Positions 50,341 to 59,622 of a stretch of DNA of 64,000 nucleotides are shown one piece after another. The stretch is from Paraburkholderia sp. BCC1884 (lineage in GTDB: Bacteria > Pseudomonadota > Gammaproteobacteria > Burkholderiales > Burkholderiaceae), in NCBI RefSeq assembly GCF_900996225.1, contig NZ_CAAJGL010000068.1, positions 186,001 through 250,000 of the forward strand, given 5' to 3'. The notes under the pieces are model-generated. The model was not told the DNA's origin. It did not search any database and saw only the letters and a program-made list of their open reading frames with translations. Position numbers and translations under genes: made by a program. How positions within the stretch are numbered: position 1 is the first letter of the stretch; each line of letters begins with the position of its first letter.

Positions 50341-51456
50341 ATGAACAGGCAATCGATTCCGCTTCTCTCGCCGGCTACCGGCACGCACCGCGAACTGGTG
50401 TCGTTTCATTTTGGCCCGAAGGGAAGCGGGCAGAAGATTTACATCCAGTCGTCGCTGCATGCCGACGAAACGCCGGCGATGCTGACGACCGTTCTGTTGA
50501 AGCGCCGTCTGCTGGAACTTGAACAGCAGGGCTTGCTGGATGCGGAAATCGTCCTCGTGCCGGTAGCGAATCCGGTTGGGCTTGGACAATACGTGCTTGG
50601 ACAGTTTCTTGGCCGCTTCGATCTGGGCAGCGGCAAGAACTTCAATCGGCACTTCATGCAATTTTCGAAGCTGACGGCGCGCGCCAAGGAACTGTTGGGT
50701 GCCGACGCCGCAGAGAATGTGCGGATCATCCGCAAGCTGATCGCCGATGAACTGGCCGAACACAAACCGCTGACCGAGTTCGAGTCGTTGCAACTGGCCT
50801 CGCTGAAACTTTCGTTCGACGCCGACGTGGTGATCGATCTGCATTGCTCGCTGGAAGCGGCGATGCATCTCTACACGAGCGAAGCGGCGTGGCCGGAGTT
50901 CGAACCATTGTCGCGCTTCCTCGGGGCGCAGGCATCGCTGCTTGCCACCAACTCCGGCGGCGAGTCGTTCGACGAAACCCACAGCCTGCTATGGTGGAAT
51001 CTGCAGCAGGCGATGCCTGCCGACAAGCCGGTGCCGAACGGCACGATTGCGGTAACGGTGGAGTGCCGTGGACAGCGCGACGTGTCATACGAAGTCGCGC
51101 AGCAGGATGCCGACGCATTAGTCGACTACCTGGGGTGGCGCAAGGCGATACGGTTGGAAGCGAAACCGTTGCCGGCGTTGTTGTCGCCCGCTACGCCGCT
51201 TGCCGGCAGCGAGCAGTTTTATGCACCGGTCAGCGGCATTCTGATTCATCGCGCGAAGATCGGCGACACGATTCGCGTCGGCCAGCCGCTGTTCGATATC
51301 GTCGATCCGTTGACCGACGAGACGACGACGATTTCCAGCAAGACCGAAGGTGTGTTCTACATGCGCCGCGCGATTCGCTTCGTGACCACCGGCGCACCGC
51401 TTGGACGCGTGACGGGAACGCGCGCGTTCCGAACCGGTGTTCTGTTGGGCGCGTGA
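50341..51456 (+). CDS. Succinylglutamate desuccinylase/aspartoacylase family zinc hydrolase
   Basis: A 371-residue M14-fold amidohydrolase. The zinc ligands are H40 and E43 (QSSLHADETPA) and the His in DVVIDLHCSLEAAM; a catalytic Glu lies in GTIAVTVECRGQRD. The C-terminal 90 residues (YAPVSGILIHRAKIGDTIR, then GQPLFDIVDPL) look like a biotinyl/lipoyl-like barrel, common in this subfamily. It likely removes an acyl group from an N-acylated amino acid imported via the upstream binding protein. The exact substrate is unknown. Confidence 0.85.
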   Translation: MNRQSIPLLSPATGTHRELVSFHFGPKGSGQKIYIQSSLHADETPAMLTTVLLKRRLLELEQQGLLDAEIVLVPVANPVGLGQYVLGQFLGRFDLGSGKNFNRHFMQFSKLTARAKELLGADAAENVRIIRKLIADELAEHKPLTEFESLQLASLKLSFDADVVIDLHCSLEAAMHLYTSEAAWPEFEPLSRFLGAQASLLATNSGGESFDETHSLLWWNLQQAMPADKPVPNGTIAVTVECRGQRDVSYEVAQQDADALVDYLGWRKAIRLEAKPLPALLSPATPLAGSEQFYAPVSGILIHRAKIGDTIRVGQPLFDIVDPLTDETTTISSKTEGVFYMRRAIRFVTTGAPLGRVTGTRAFRTGVLLGA

Positions 51457-51491
51457 CGCCGTCGTCCGAATCAAAGCGGGGGCGTGTCGGG

Positions 51492-51758
51492 TTATTTTCT
51501 TCCAACCAGATACGTCACGCCGTCCGGACCGTAGCGCTCCGAATGCGGCTGGTTCGCGGGGAGGTGGAAGACGTCGCCGACTCGATAGACGCGCTCGTCG
51601 TCGTCCACGCGGATGTTCAATTCGCCTTCCAGGATCAGCGCTTTGGCCTCGAAGGGATGGACGTGAACATCCATCGCGGCATTGGCTTCCCGTTTCACCA
51701 CGACAGATTCCGGGAATCCGTCTTTCGTCAGGCTTTCAGTGAATGCATTGCGGTCCAT
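51492..51758 (-). CDS. Small cupin protein
   Basis: An 88-residue single-cupin protein. Motif 1 is MDVHVHPFEAKALILEGELN (H-x-H-x3-E) and motif 2 is DVFHLPANQPHSERYG with the expected His, so a complete metal site is visible. ATG 51758 has GGGAAGA upstream. Small stand-alone cupins are often isomerases or sensors; none is indicated here. It is convergent with the aspartoacylase-family gene, 35 nt away. Confidence 0.8.
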   Translation of the reverse strand: MDRNAFTESLTKDGFPESVVVKREANAAMDVHVHPFEAKALILEGELNIRVDDDERVYRVGDVFHLPANQPHSERYGPDGVTYLVGRK

Positions 51759-51825
51759 GGCGTCTTCCCTGGGTAGTGGTGTGGAAGAAATACTGTAACG
51801 CCATGCGCGATTTCGTGCCGGCAAT

Positions 51826-51853
51826 CAGGGGCTCCTTTCGGCCGGAGCCCCTG
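51826..51853 (-). terminator. Hairpin downstream of the phospholipase C gene
   Basis: CAGGGGCTCC and GGAGCCCCTG form a perfect 10-bp stem with an 8-nt loop, 8 nt beyond the stop. On the minus strand only ATT follows, so it is a strong hairpin but a weak intrinsic terminator. Confidence 0.6.
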
Positions 51854-51861
51854 CATCCAGC

Positions 51862-54021
51862 TTAGTTCGCCACCAGCACCGGCGCCACCGCTGCCGGGTC
51901 GCTGATACTCGGGCGACCGTTCTCGACGTGACCCGCCAGACGACGCGAGAAGCTGGCGTCGTCGTTACTCGTCACCGTCAGGTCGTACCAGTGATGGCTC
52001 GACGCCAGCACCCACGCCTCTTCGATATGCGCGCCGGCCGGCACCAGCACCGGACGCGTGCGCGCACCGTACGCGTTGTCGGTCACCGTCAAACGTGCAA
52101 CGCCGCCGCCCTTGTTGCTGAACTTCAGGAACACGTTGCCGTTCGCGACGTCGTATTGCACCTTCACTTCGGGCTCTGCCGGTTTGCCGTGACCGGACCA
52201 GCCCGCTACCTGCGACGCCTGCGTCGTCTGCGCGGCGGCTTGCGTGTTGCCAGCGAATTTACGCACGAAACCATTCGGGCCGAACACTTCGAACGCGTAC
52301 ACGCCGCTCGTCGTGGTCAGATCGAAGGTTTCCTTGAGCGACTTGCCGGCTTCGACGGTGTAGCGCCACGGGCCGTCCGTGCGATTCGTCGAGTACACGT
52401 AGAAGTGCGCGCCCTGGTCGCCCGTGTTGGCAATCGAAAGGTCGAAGGCATTGGTCTTCACGTCCGCATGGCCGTTCACGTGCAATTCATACGGCAAGGC
52501 ACGCGCGAAGCGGATACCGCTTTCCTGCGGATCGATCGTGCCCGGCGTCGCGGGAACGGTCGGCTTGGGCTGCGTCGCGCACTGGTCGTCGGCGATGCTC
52601 TTGTAGTTGCTCGTGTCCGGCAGCGACGGCACCGACGAATCCGGCGTGCGGAAGTCGAACGCCGTGGTCAGGTCGCCGCACACCGCGCGACGCCATGCCG
52701 TGATGTTCGGCTCGTACACGCCAAAGCGCGCTTCGATGAAGCGAATCACGGACGTATGGTCGAACACTTGCGAGCACACGAAGCCGCCCTTGCTCCACGG
52801 CGACACGATCGTCATCGGCACGCGCGGGCCGAGGCCGTACGGCAGACCGTCGGCGGTGTAGCTGCCGCCGCGCGCGGGATTGACCACGTTGTGAATCTCA
52901 CCGTCGGTGCTGACCGTCGACTGGCCTTGCGCCGGCGTCGTTGCCGGTTGCGGCGGCACCAGGTGGTCGAAGAAACCGTCGTTCTCGTCGTACATGATGA
53001 ACAGCACGGTCTTGCTCCACACTTCGGGATTCGACGTCAGCGCGTCGAGAATCTGCGAGGTGTATTCCGCGCCGTATGCGGGCGTATAGCTCGGGTGCTC
53101 CGAGTACGCAGCCGGCGGGCACAACCACGACACTTGCGGCAACTTGTCGGCGAGCACGTCGGCCTTCAGGTCGTCGATGGTGCGCACGGTTTGCGCGCGC
53201 TCGTACAACGGTGAACCGGGCTGCGCGTTGATGAAGTTCGTGAAGTTCTGCAGGATGTTGGTGCCATAGTTGCCGTTCAACGGATCGGCGCCCGTCAGTC
53301 CTTGCTGATACACCTGCCACGAAATCCCCGCGGCCTGCAGGCGCTCCGGGTAGGTGGTCCACGAAAGCAACTGGTAATTCGGCGGACCGTCGCCGTCGAC
53401 GAAATCGTTGTTGTCGAGCAGCGGGCCGCCCATCGTGCCGCTCGGGTCGACCATGCCGCTCATCAGATACGCGCGGTTCGGGTGCGTCGGTCCCGGCAGC
53501 GAGCAGAAGTACGCGTCGCAAATGGTGAACGCATCGGCGAGCGCGTAGTGAAACGGAATGTCGCTGCGCAGGTGATAGCCCATCGTCATGTCGGTCTTGT
53601 TCGCGGGCCACTGGTCGTAGCGGCCGGCGTCGATCGCGGCATGGGTCTTGTACCAGCTATGGTCGAGATCGCCGACGCATTGCGCGCTGGTCGTCGCCGT
53701 GTTCAGATGGAACGGCAGCACCGGCTGGGTCGGATCTTCCTTCGACGGTTGGTACCACACCGGCTTGCCGCCCGGCAGCGGAATCGGGAAGCGGTCGTTG
53801 TAGCCACGCACGCCGCGAATATGGCCGAAGTAGTGGTCGAACGAGCGGTTCTCCTGCATGAACACGACGATGTGCTCGACATCGCGGATCGTGCCGGTGC
53901 GCGAAAACGCGGGCACGGCGAGGGCATTGCGAATCGACTCGGGCAGTGCGCTCAGAGCGGCAGCAGCGCCGGCGGATGAAGCGACTGTCTGCAGGAAACG
54001 GCGACGGCTAGTTGATGTCAT
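51862..54021 (-). CDS. plcN: Phosphocholine-type phospholipase C, Tat-exported
   Basis: A 719-residue non-haemolytic-type phospholipase C. A Tat signal (TSTSRRRFLQTVASSAGAAA) is followed by the PF04185 catalytic domain with IVVFMQENRSFDHYFGHIRG, FCSLPGPTHPNR and FIMYDENDGFFDHLVPPQ, and two C-terminal DUF756-type repeats (about 510-700) found in these enzymes. It cleaves phosphatidylcholine or related lipids, giving phosphocholine and phosphate. The gene upstream is a small lipoprotein 60 nt away. The symbol is by similarity to the PlcN group; plcH-like behaviour cannot be excluded. Confidence 0.9.
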   Translation of the reverse strand: MTSTSRRRFLQTVASSAGAAAALSALPESIRNALAVPAFSRTGTIRDVEHIVVFMQENRSFDHYFGHIRGVRGYNDRFPIPLPGGKPVWYQPSKEDPTQPVLPFHLNTATTSAQCVGDLDHSWYKTHAAIDAGRYDQWPANKTDMTMGYHLRSDIPFHYALADAFTICDAYFCSLPGPTHPNRAYLMSGMVDPSGTMGGPLLDNNDFVDGDGPPNYQLLSWTTYPERLQAAGISWQVYQQGLTGADPLNGNYGTNILQNFTNFINAQPGSPLYERAQTVRTIDDLKADVLADKLPQVSWLCPPAAYSEHPSYTPAYGAEYTSQILDALTSNPEVWSKTVLFIMYDENDGFFDHLVPPQPATTPAQGQSTVSTDGEIHNVVNPARGGSYTADGLPYGLGPRVPMTIVSPWSKGGFVCSQVFDHTSVIRFIEARFGVYEPNITAWRRAVCGDLTTAFDFRTPDSSVPSLPDTSNYKSIADDQCATQPKPTVPATPGTIDPQESGIRFARALPYELHVNGHADVKTNAFDLSIANTGDQGAHFYVYSTNRTDGPWRYTVEAGKSLKETFDLTTTSGVYAFEVFGPNGFVRKFAGNTQAAAQTTQASQVAGWSGHGKPAEPEVKVQYDVANGNVFLKFSNKGGGVARLTVTDNAYGARTRPVLVPAGAHIEEAWVLASSHHWYDLTVTSNDDASFSRRLAGHVENGRPSISDPAAVAPVLVAN

Positions 54022-54081
54022 CGAATATCACCTTCTGCGGGGGGGAAGAATAGCGCGCTCAGGCACGCCGGTGGAATCGGA

Positions 54082-54408
54082 TCAATTGCTATTGGCGCTA
54101 TCGCCGGGTGCGTAATGCATGACCGGCGTGATTTGCTGGTTGTCGGCCGCGAGGTTGGCCTGCCTGTTTTGCGCGATCGGGTCGGAGGCGGCGGCGGGGT
54201 TGGCCGCGAGCGCCGACGATGCGGCCGCGTCGAGCGGGGCGGCGGACGGTGCGGGTATCGACGCGAGGGGCTGTGCGGCCTGGCCGTGGCTGTCGGTTGT
54301 CGAGGAGGATGTCGGCGCCGGCGTGGCGTCGTCGGCACCGCAACCGCTGAGCATTGAGGTTGCAAGCGCAACCAGAACGACACTCATCGTGCCTATGTCT
54401 CTTCTCAT
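54082..54408 (-). CDS. Small Ala/Pro-rich lipoprotein
   Basis: A 108-residue protein. The signal peptide IGTMSVVLVALATSMLSGC ends in a lipobox (LSGC). The mature part is low complexity, rich in Ala, Pro, Ser, Thr and Asp, ending QQITPVMHYAPGDSANSN. Alternative starts exist (54420, 54387). It lies just upstream of the phospholipase gene on the same strand, so it may be exported with it, for example as an anchor or chaperone; the link is only positional. Confidence 0.6.
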   Translation of the reverse strand: MRRDIGTMSVVLVALATSMLSGCGADDATPAPTSSSTTDSHGQAAQPLASIPAPSAAPLDAAASSALAANPAAASDPIAQNRQANLAADNQQITPVMHYAPGDSANSN

Positions 54409-54629
54409 GTCCGCATCCATTTTTGTGAAAGCGGGTGCAGTCTGTATTCCTTTCAAGAAATAATTGTGAAACGTTTGCGAGTGGGGAAAACTTCCCAAAT
54501 TCTGCGAATGACGTCGGTTATTTGAAAGGACATGGAAAGCGGCAGGAAGGACAATGTTCACCGTAGCGCCACATGTCTGAAATCCCAGGCACACTGAATC
54601 ATCGACGGCATCGCCTAACCGGTAACTTC

Positions 54630-56624
54630 ATGACACGCATCGAACGACCTTTCGACATCACGCGTTTCGAAGACGAATGGCTCGAAGCAGACGGCTTCGG
54701 CGGTTTTGCGTCCGGCACGGTGGGCACGTTGCGTACGCGCCGCTATCACGCGCTGCTGCTCGCGGCGACGCGCCCGCCTGGTGGTCGCACGGTATTGGTC
54801 AACGGGGTGGAGGCGTGGCTCGAAGTGAACGGCGCGCGCTATCCGTTGAGCATGCAGCGCTACCTGCCCGACGTGATCTATCCGGACCTCACTGCGGGCC
54901 TCGTCGGATTCGACACCGAGCCATGGCCCACATGGCGTTTTCAGTTCGAACCGCACCTGGCGCTGACGGCCGAAGTGTTCGTCAGCAAGACGACCTGCGA
55001 GACGGTGTTGCGCTGGCGGCTGGACGATGGCGGCGCGCTGGAGTCAACGAACGCACCGCTGCTGAAAGTCCGACCTTTGCTGTCGGGCCGCGATTATCAC
55101 GCGCTTCATCACGAGAACAGCGCCTTCAACTTCAATGCCGGGATGAGCAGCGATCAGGCCTGCGTGAGCTGGCAAGCGTACGGCGACGTGCCGGTCGTGC
55201 ATGCCGCGACGAACGGTGTCTATACTCACGCGCCGGATTGGTATCGCAACTTCTGCTACGTGCGTGAGCAGGAGCGTGGTCTCGATTTCAGTGAGGATCT
55301 CGCGACGCCGGGTGTGTTCAGCTTCGATCTCGCGCAGGGCGAGGCGGTGATGATCTTGAGCGCGTCGATCGTAACGGCACCCGCGGCCGGCGCCGTGCCG
55401 TTGTCGAGCGCGCAGCAGGCGCTGGCTCGTGCAGCGGAAATCACGCATATCGAGCAGCAGCGCCGCAGCGGATTCAGTTCACGCCTGCAGCGTTCCGCCG
55501 ACGCCTATGTGGTCACGCGCAATGCAGGCCGTACGATCCTCGCCGGCTTCCCGTGGTTCACGGATTGGGGCCGCGACACCTTCATCGCGATGCGAGGTCT
55601 GCTGATCGCATCAGGCCGTCTCGACGAGGCCGAAGCGATCCTGCTCGAATGGTCGGGCGCCTTGTCCGAAGGCATGCTGCCCAACCGTTTCCCCGACTAC
55701 GGCGATACCCCCGAGTACAACTCAGTCGATGCTTCGCTATGGTTCATCGTCGCCGTGCATGACTACCTCGCCACGAATCACGCGAGCGCCGCGACGAGAA
55801 CCCGTTTGCAGCAAGCCGCCGAGGTCATTCTCGCGGGCTATACGCAGGGCACGCGCTTCAATATCCAGGCCTCGTCCGACGACGGCCTGCTGAGCGCCGG
55901 CCAAGCCGGCGTGCAACTCACGTGGATGGACGCGAAAGTCGGCGACTGGGTCGTGACGCCGCGCATCGGCAAACCCGTCGAAGTTCAGGCTCTGTGGATC
56001 AACGCGTTGCGCATTGCAGCAACGTGGAATCCGCAATGGGAGTCGGCAGCCGAGCGCGCATCGCAAGCGTTCCGCGAGCGCTTTATCGATCCCACCACGC
56101 AAGCTCTGTTCGACAACGTGGACGTCGACCATGTGAAGGGCGCAACGGACCGATCGATTCGTCCCAACCAGATTTTCGCAGTGGGCGGCCTGCCGTTCCC
56201 GCTGCTCGATGGCGCAGCGGCGCGCGCCGTGCTCGCTCAGGTCGAAGCGCAGCTGCTCACGCCGTCTGGCTTGAGAACGCTGGCGCCGTCCGATCCTGAC
56301 TATCGCGGGCACTACGGCGGACTGCCGCTCGCACGCGACGGCGCCTATCATCAAGGCACGGTGTGGCCATGGTTGCTCGGCCCATTCGTCGAGGCGTGGT
56401 TGCGTGTCCACGCCGGCGAAGCCGATGCAGTGGCGCAAGTCAGGGCGCGCTTTCTCGCCCCGCTCTACGCGCATCTCGATCGCGCCGGTCTCGACCACCT
56501 CAGCGAAATCGCCGACGGCGATGCGCCGCATGCGCCCGCCGGCACGCCATTTCAGGCGTGGTCGCTCGGCGAGCTGCTGCGTATCGAACATCTGCTTGCC
56601 GAGTTCAAGCCCATTGCCGCCTAA
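54630..56624 (+). CDS. Amylo-alpha-1,6-glucosidase (glycogen debranching-type)
   Basis: A 664-residue protein with an N-terminal beta domain (EWLEADGFGGFASGTVGTLR, RRYHALLLAA) and a C-terminal (alpha/alpha)6 catalytic domain with FPWFTDWGRDTFIAMRGLL, PDYGDTPEYNSVDASLWFI and HQGTVWPWLLGPFVEAW. This is the archaeal-type debranching enzyme fold (GDE_C), acting on alpha-1,6 branches or related alpha-glucosides. The ATG at 54630 starts the conserved sequence; 54573 is an alternative. It is 51 nt upstream of the large glucosidase, with zwf and a glucokinase further on, so it feeds glucose into that pathway. Confidence 0.88.
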   Translation: MTRIERPFDITRFEDEWLEADGFGGFASGTVGTLRTRRYHALLLAATRPPGGRTVLVNGVEAWLEVNGARYPLSMQRYLPDVIYPDLTAGLVGFDTEPWPTWRFQFEPHLALTAEVFVSKTTCETVLRWRLDDGGALESTNAPLLKVRPLLSGRDYHALHHENSAFNFNAGMSSDQACVSWQAYGDVPVVHAATNGVYTHAPDWYRNFCYVREQERGLDFSEDLATPGVFSFDLAQGEAVMILSASIVTAPAAGAVPLSSAQQALARAAEITHIEQQRRSGFSSRLQRSADAYVVTRNAGRTILAGFPWFTDWGRDTFIAMRGLLIASGRLDEAEAILLEWSGALSEGMLPNRFPDYGDTPEYNSVDASLWFIVAVHDYLATNHASAATRTRLQQAAEVILAGYTQGTRFNIQASSDDGLLSAGQAGVQLTWMDAKVGDWVVTPRIGKPVEVQALWINALRIAATWNPQWESAAERASQAFRERFIDPTTQALFDNVDVDHVKGATDRSIRPNQIFAVGGLPFPLLDGAAARAVLAQVEAQLLTPSGLRTLAPSDPDYRGHYGGLPLARDGAYHQGTVWPWLLGPFVEAWLRVHAGEADAVAQVRARFLAPLYAHLDRAGLDHLSEIADGDAPHAPAGTPFQAWSLGELLRIEHLLAEFKPIAA

Positions 56625-56675
56625 ACCGCGCTACGATGTGTGTCCCACCGCCAAGCCTGATGCGAGGATGTAGTC

Positions 56676-59453
56676 ATGCCACCGCTGCGCGCTGCCAATC
56701 TGCTCGCCACCATCGAAGGTTCACGTTTGCACTCGGCCGACTGTGCCCATTGGCAGCGCTGGGGACCGTACCTCAGCGAGCGTCAGTGGGGCACCGTGCG
56801 CGAGGATTACAGCCCGAACGGCACCGCCTGGGACTACTTTCCGCACGACCATGCGCGCAGCCGCGCGTATCGCTGGGGCGAGGACGGCATCGCCGGTTTC
56901 AGCGACGACATGCAGCGCTGGTGCGTCTCGCTCGCACTGTGGAACCGCAAGGACGCGATCCTCAAGGAGCGCCTCTTCGGGCTCACCAATTCGCAGGGCA
57001 ATCACGGCGAAGACGTGAAGGAGTTGTACTTCTACGTCGACGGCACGCCCACGCATTCGTATATGCGAATGCTCTACAAGTATCCGCACGCCGCGTTCCC
57101 TTACGAGGACCTGGTGCAGGAGAACGGGCGCCGCGGCGGTGACATGCCGGAGTACGAAGTTCTCGACACCGGCGTGTTCGACGATTTCCGTTATTTCGAC
57201 GTGCAGGTCGAATACGCCAAACATGCGCCGGACGACATTCTGATGCGCGTGACCATCGAGAATCGCGCGGATCAGGCCGCGTCGCTCGATGTGCTGCCGC
57301 AGATCTGGGCGCGTAATTCGTGGTCGTGGAAAGAGAACAAGACCAAGCCTTCGCTAGTGGCCGGGACGGATCACGCGGGCAATGCGCAAGTGGTCGGGCA
57401 TCAGCAAGGCCAGGATCCGATCGTCGTCACGGCGTGGTCGAAAGACGCGCCGCAGGTCGCGTGGCTCTTTTGCGAAAACGACACCAACGTCAAGCGTCTC
57501 TTCAATATGGACGGGACAGGCCCGTTCAAAGACGGCTTCAACGATTACATCGTGCACGCCGATGAACAGGCCGTGCGCCACGACAAGGGCACCAAGGCGG
57601 CCGCACACGCGTCGATCGAACTCGCGCCTCACGGCCGCGCCGTGGTGTACATGCGCTGGCGTCCGCAATCGAAACCCGACGAGGTGCAACTCGACGCCGA
57701 CGCGATTTTCGCGCGCCGCATCGCCGAGGCCGACGAATTCTATGGCGCGTTGCAGCACGAGATCACCGACCCCGACGCGCGACTCGTGCAGCGTCAGGCG
57801 CTCGCGGGCATGCTGTGGTCGAAGCAGTTCTACCAATACGACGTGCAGCGCTGGATGGACGGCGATCCGCTGCAGCCCAAACCGGCGGACGCGCGCAAAC
57901 GCGGCCGCAACGCGGACTGGCGGCATCTGTGCAACGCGGACATCGTCTCGATGCCCGACAAGTGGGAATACCCGTGGTACGCGTCGTGGGATCTGGCGTT
58001 CCATGCGGCTGCCTTCGCGCTGATCGATCCGGCGTTCGCGAAACGTCAGTTGCTGCTGCTGGTGAAAGACCGTTATCAGCATCCCAATGGCCAGTTGCCC
58101 GCTTATGAATGGGCGCTCGGCGACGCCAACCCGCCGGTGCATGCGTGGGCCGCCTGGCGTGTGTACGAGATCGACCGCGCGCTCACCGGCAAAGCGGATC
58201 GCGATTTTCTCGAGCTCGTGTTCCATAAGCTCCTGCTGAATTTCTCCTGGTGGGTGAACCGCAAGGACGCCGACGGTCACAACATTTTCCAGGGCGGTTT
58301 TCTCGGCCTGGACAACGTCGGCATCTTCGATCGTTCCGCGCCGCTACCGACCGGCGGTCACATCGACCAGGCCGACGGCACCGCGTGGATGGCCGCCTAT
58401 GCGCTCGACCTGATGCGTATCGCGCTGGAACTTGCATACGCGAACCATGTGTTCGTCGATATCGGCGTGAAGTTTTTCGAACACTTCCTGTATATCGCCG
58501 AGGCCGTGAGTTGCGACGACGGCTGTGAAACGGGACTGTGGGACAACGAGGACGAGTTCTTCTACGACAAGCTGCGCCTGCCCGACGGCAGCAATATCCC
58601 GATGCGGGTGCGCTCGATCGTCGGTCTGATTCCGCTGTTCGCCGTGCACGTGCTCGAGCATCGTCTGCATGGCGAGTTGCCGGGGTTACGCGAACGGCTC
58701 TTCTGGTTCCTCGAGCATCGGCCCGACCTGGCGAAGCTGGTGTCGCGCTGGAACGAGCCCGGCAAAGGCAATTCGCTGCTGCTCTCGCTGCTGCGTGGGC
58801 ATCGGATGAAAGCGTTGCTGCGCCGCGCGCTCGACGAAAGCGAGTTTCTCTCCGACCACGGCGTCCGCTCGCTGTCACGATTCCATCGCGATCATCCGTT
58901 CGTGCTGAACCACAACGGCGACAGCTTTACCGTCAAGTATCTGCCGGCTGAATCGGATTCGCGTGTGTTCGGCGGCAATTCGAACTGGCGCGGTCCGGTG
59001 TGGATGCCGATGAACTATCTGCTGATCGAATCGCTGTACGAATTTCATCGCTATTACGGCGACGATTTCCGCATCGAATATCCCACTGGTTCCGGGCAGA
59101 AGTTCTCGTTGAACGAAATCGCTAACGAACTGGCGCGCCGGGCCACGACGCTGTTCCTGAAGAACAAGGACGGTGAGCGGCCCGTGATGGGCGCGTATCC
59201 GCTATTGCAGGCCGACCCGCGCTCGCGCGATCTGATCCTGTTCCATGAATATTTCCACGGCGACAGTGGGCGCGGCGTGGGCGCCTCGCATCAAACCGGC
59301 TGGACGGGCCTGGTCGCGCTGTTGCTCCAGCCACGTGTGATGGGCGCCTCAGGCAACGTGCCGCAGACGGGCGAATCGGACCAGGCGCCGATCCCGACGT
59401 CGACTTCGGCGCCCGCACCGGTTTGCACGCTCGAACCCACACCGGCCAAATAG
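56676..59453 (+). CDS. GH63/MGH1-type glucosidase
   Basis: A 925-residue enzyme with the (alpha/alpha)6 mannosyl-oligosaccharide-glucosidase-type fold. Visible blocks are DYSPNGTAWDYFPHDHARSR, WYASWDLAFHAAAFALIDPA, GHIDQADGTAWMAAYALDL, SNWRGPVWMPMNYLLIE and GASHQTGWTGLVALLLQP; the Asp/Glu residues in these blocks are likely catalytic. Bacterial members act on glucosylglycerate, sucrose-like or other alpha-glucosides; the specificity is not readable. There is no signal peptide. The C-terminal 35 residues are a Pro/Thr/Ala tail. It forms a unit with the debranching gene. Confidence 0.83.
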   Translation: MPPLRAANLLATIEGSRLHSADCAHWQRWGPYLSERQWGTVREDYSPNGTAWDYFPHDHARSRAYRWGEDGIAGFSDDMQRWCVSLALWNRKDAILKERLFGLTNSQGNHGEDVKELYFYVDGTPTHSYMRMLYKYPHAAFPYEDLVQENGRRGGDMPEYEVLDTGVFDDFRYFDVQVEYAKHAPDDILMRVTIENRADQAASLDVLPQIWARNSWSWKENKTKPSLVAGTDHAGNAQVVGHQQGQDPIVVTAWSKDAPQVAWLFCENDTNVKRLFNMDGTGPFKDGFNDYIVHADEQAVRHDKGTKAAAHASIELAPHGRAVVYMRWRPQSKPDEVQLDADAIFARRIAEADEFYGALQHEITDPDARLVQRQALAGMLWSKQFYQYDVQRWMDGDPLQPKPADARKRGRNADWRHLCNADIVSMPDKWEYPWYASWDLAFHAAAFALIDPAFAKRQLLLLVKDRYQHPNGQLPAYEWALGDANPPVHAWAAWRVYEIDRALTGKADRDFLELVFHKLLLNFSWWVNRKDADGHNIFQGGFLGLDNVGIFDRSAPLPTGGHIDQADGTAWMAAYALDLMRIALELAYANHVFVDIGVKFFEHFLYIAEAVSCDDGCETGLWDNEDEFFYDKLRLPDGSNIPMRVRSIVGLIPLFAVHVLEHRLHGELPGLRERLFWFLEHRPDLAKLVSRWNEPGKGNSLLLSLLRGHRMKALLRRALDESEFLSDHGVRSLSRFHRDHPFVLNHNGDSFTVKYLPAESDSRVFGGNSNWRGPVWMPMNYLLIESLYEFHRYYGDDFRIEYPTGSGQKFSLNEIANELARRATTLFLKNKDGERPVMGAYPLLQADPRSRDLILFHEYFHGDSGRGVGASHQTGWTGLVALLLQPRVMGASGNVPQTGESDQAPIPTSTSAPAPVCTLEPTPAK

Positions 59454-59481
59454 CGCGTGACGGGCGCTTGTTTATGCTTGC

Positions 59482-59526
59482 TTGCGCGAGCCTGTCGGGT
59501 TACATAAACCCTACAAGCTCGCGCAA
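59482..59526. promoter_or_regulatory. Nested inverted repeat upstream of zwf
   Basis: Outer arms TTGCGCGAGC and GCTCGCGCAA (10 bp, perfect) enclose symmetric 5-nt unpaired stretches and an inner 5-bp repeat GGGTT/AACCC around ACATA. It sits 29 nt after the glucosidase stop and 97 nt before the zwf start. It could be a terminator without U run, a regulator operator or a structured leader. Confidence 0.55.
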
Positions 59527-59622
59527 TCCGGGCTTCGACGCTTGTTTTTGAACTGTGTGGCTTCGCGCGTGGTCTTTCATGTATCACTCCGTTCGTTCCA
59601 TTGGCTTCCTAAAGTGGATCCT

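Noticed and set aside
51928..53214. A 428-codon plus-strand frame opposite the phospholipase C gene
   Set aside because: It is Arg/Val/His-rich without domain signs; the minus strand encodes a complete Tat-exported phospholipase.
11429..54021. The two PF04185-type enzymes (11429 and 51862) as a recent duplication
   Set aside because: They share only the short family motif around the ENRSF site; length, export signal and the rest differ, so they are distant family members.
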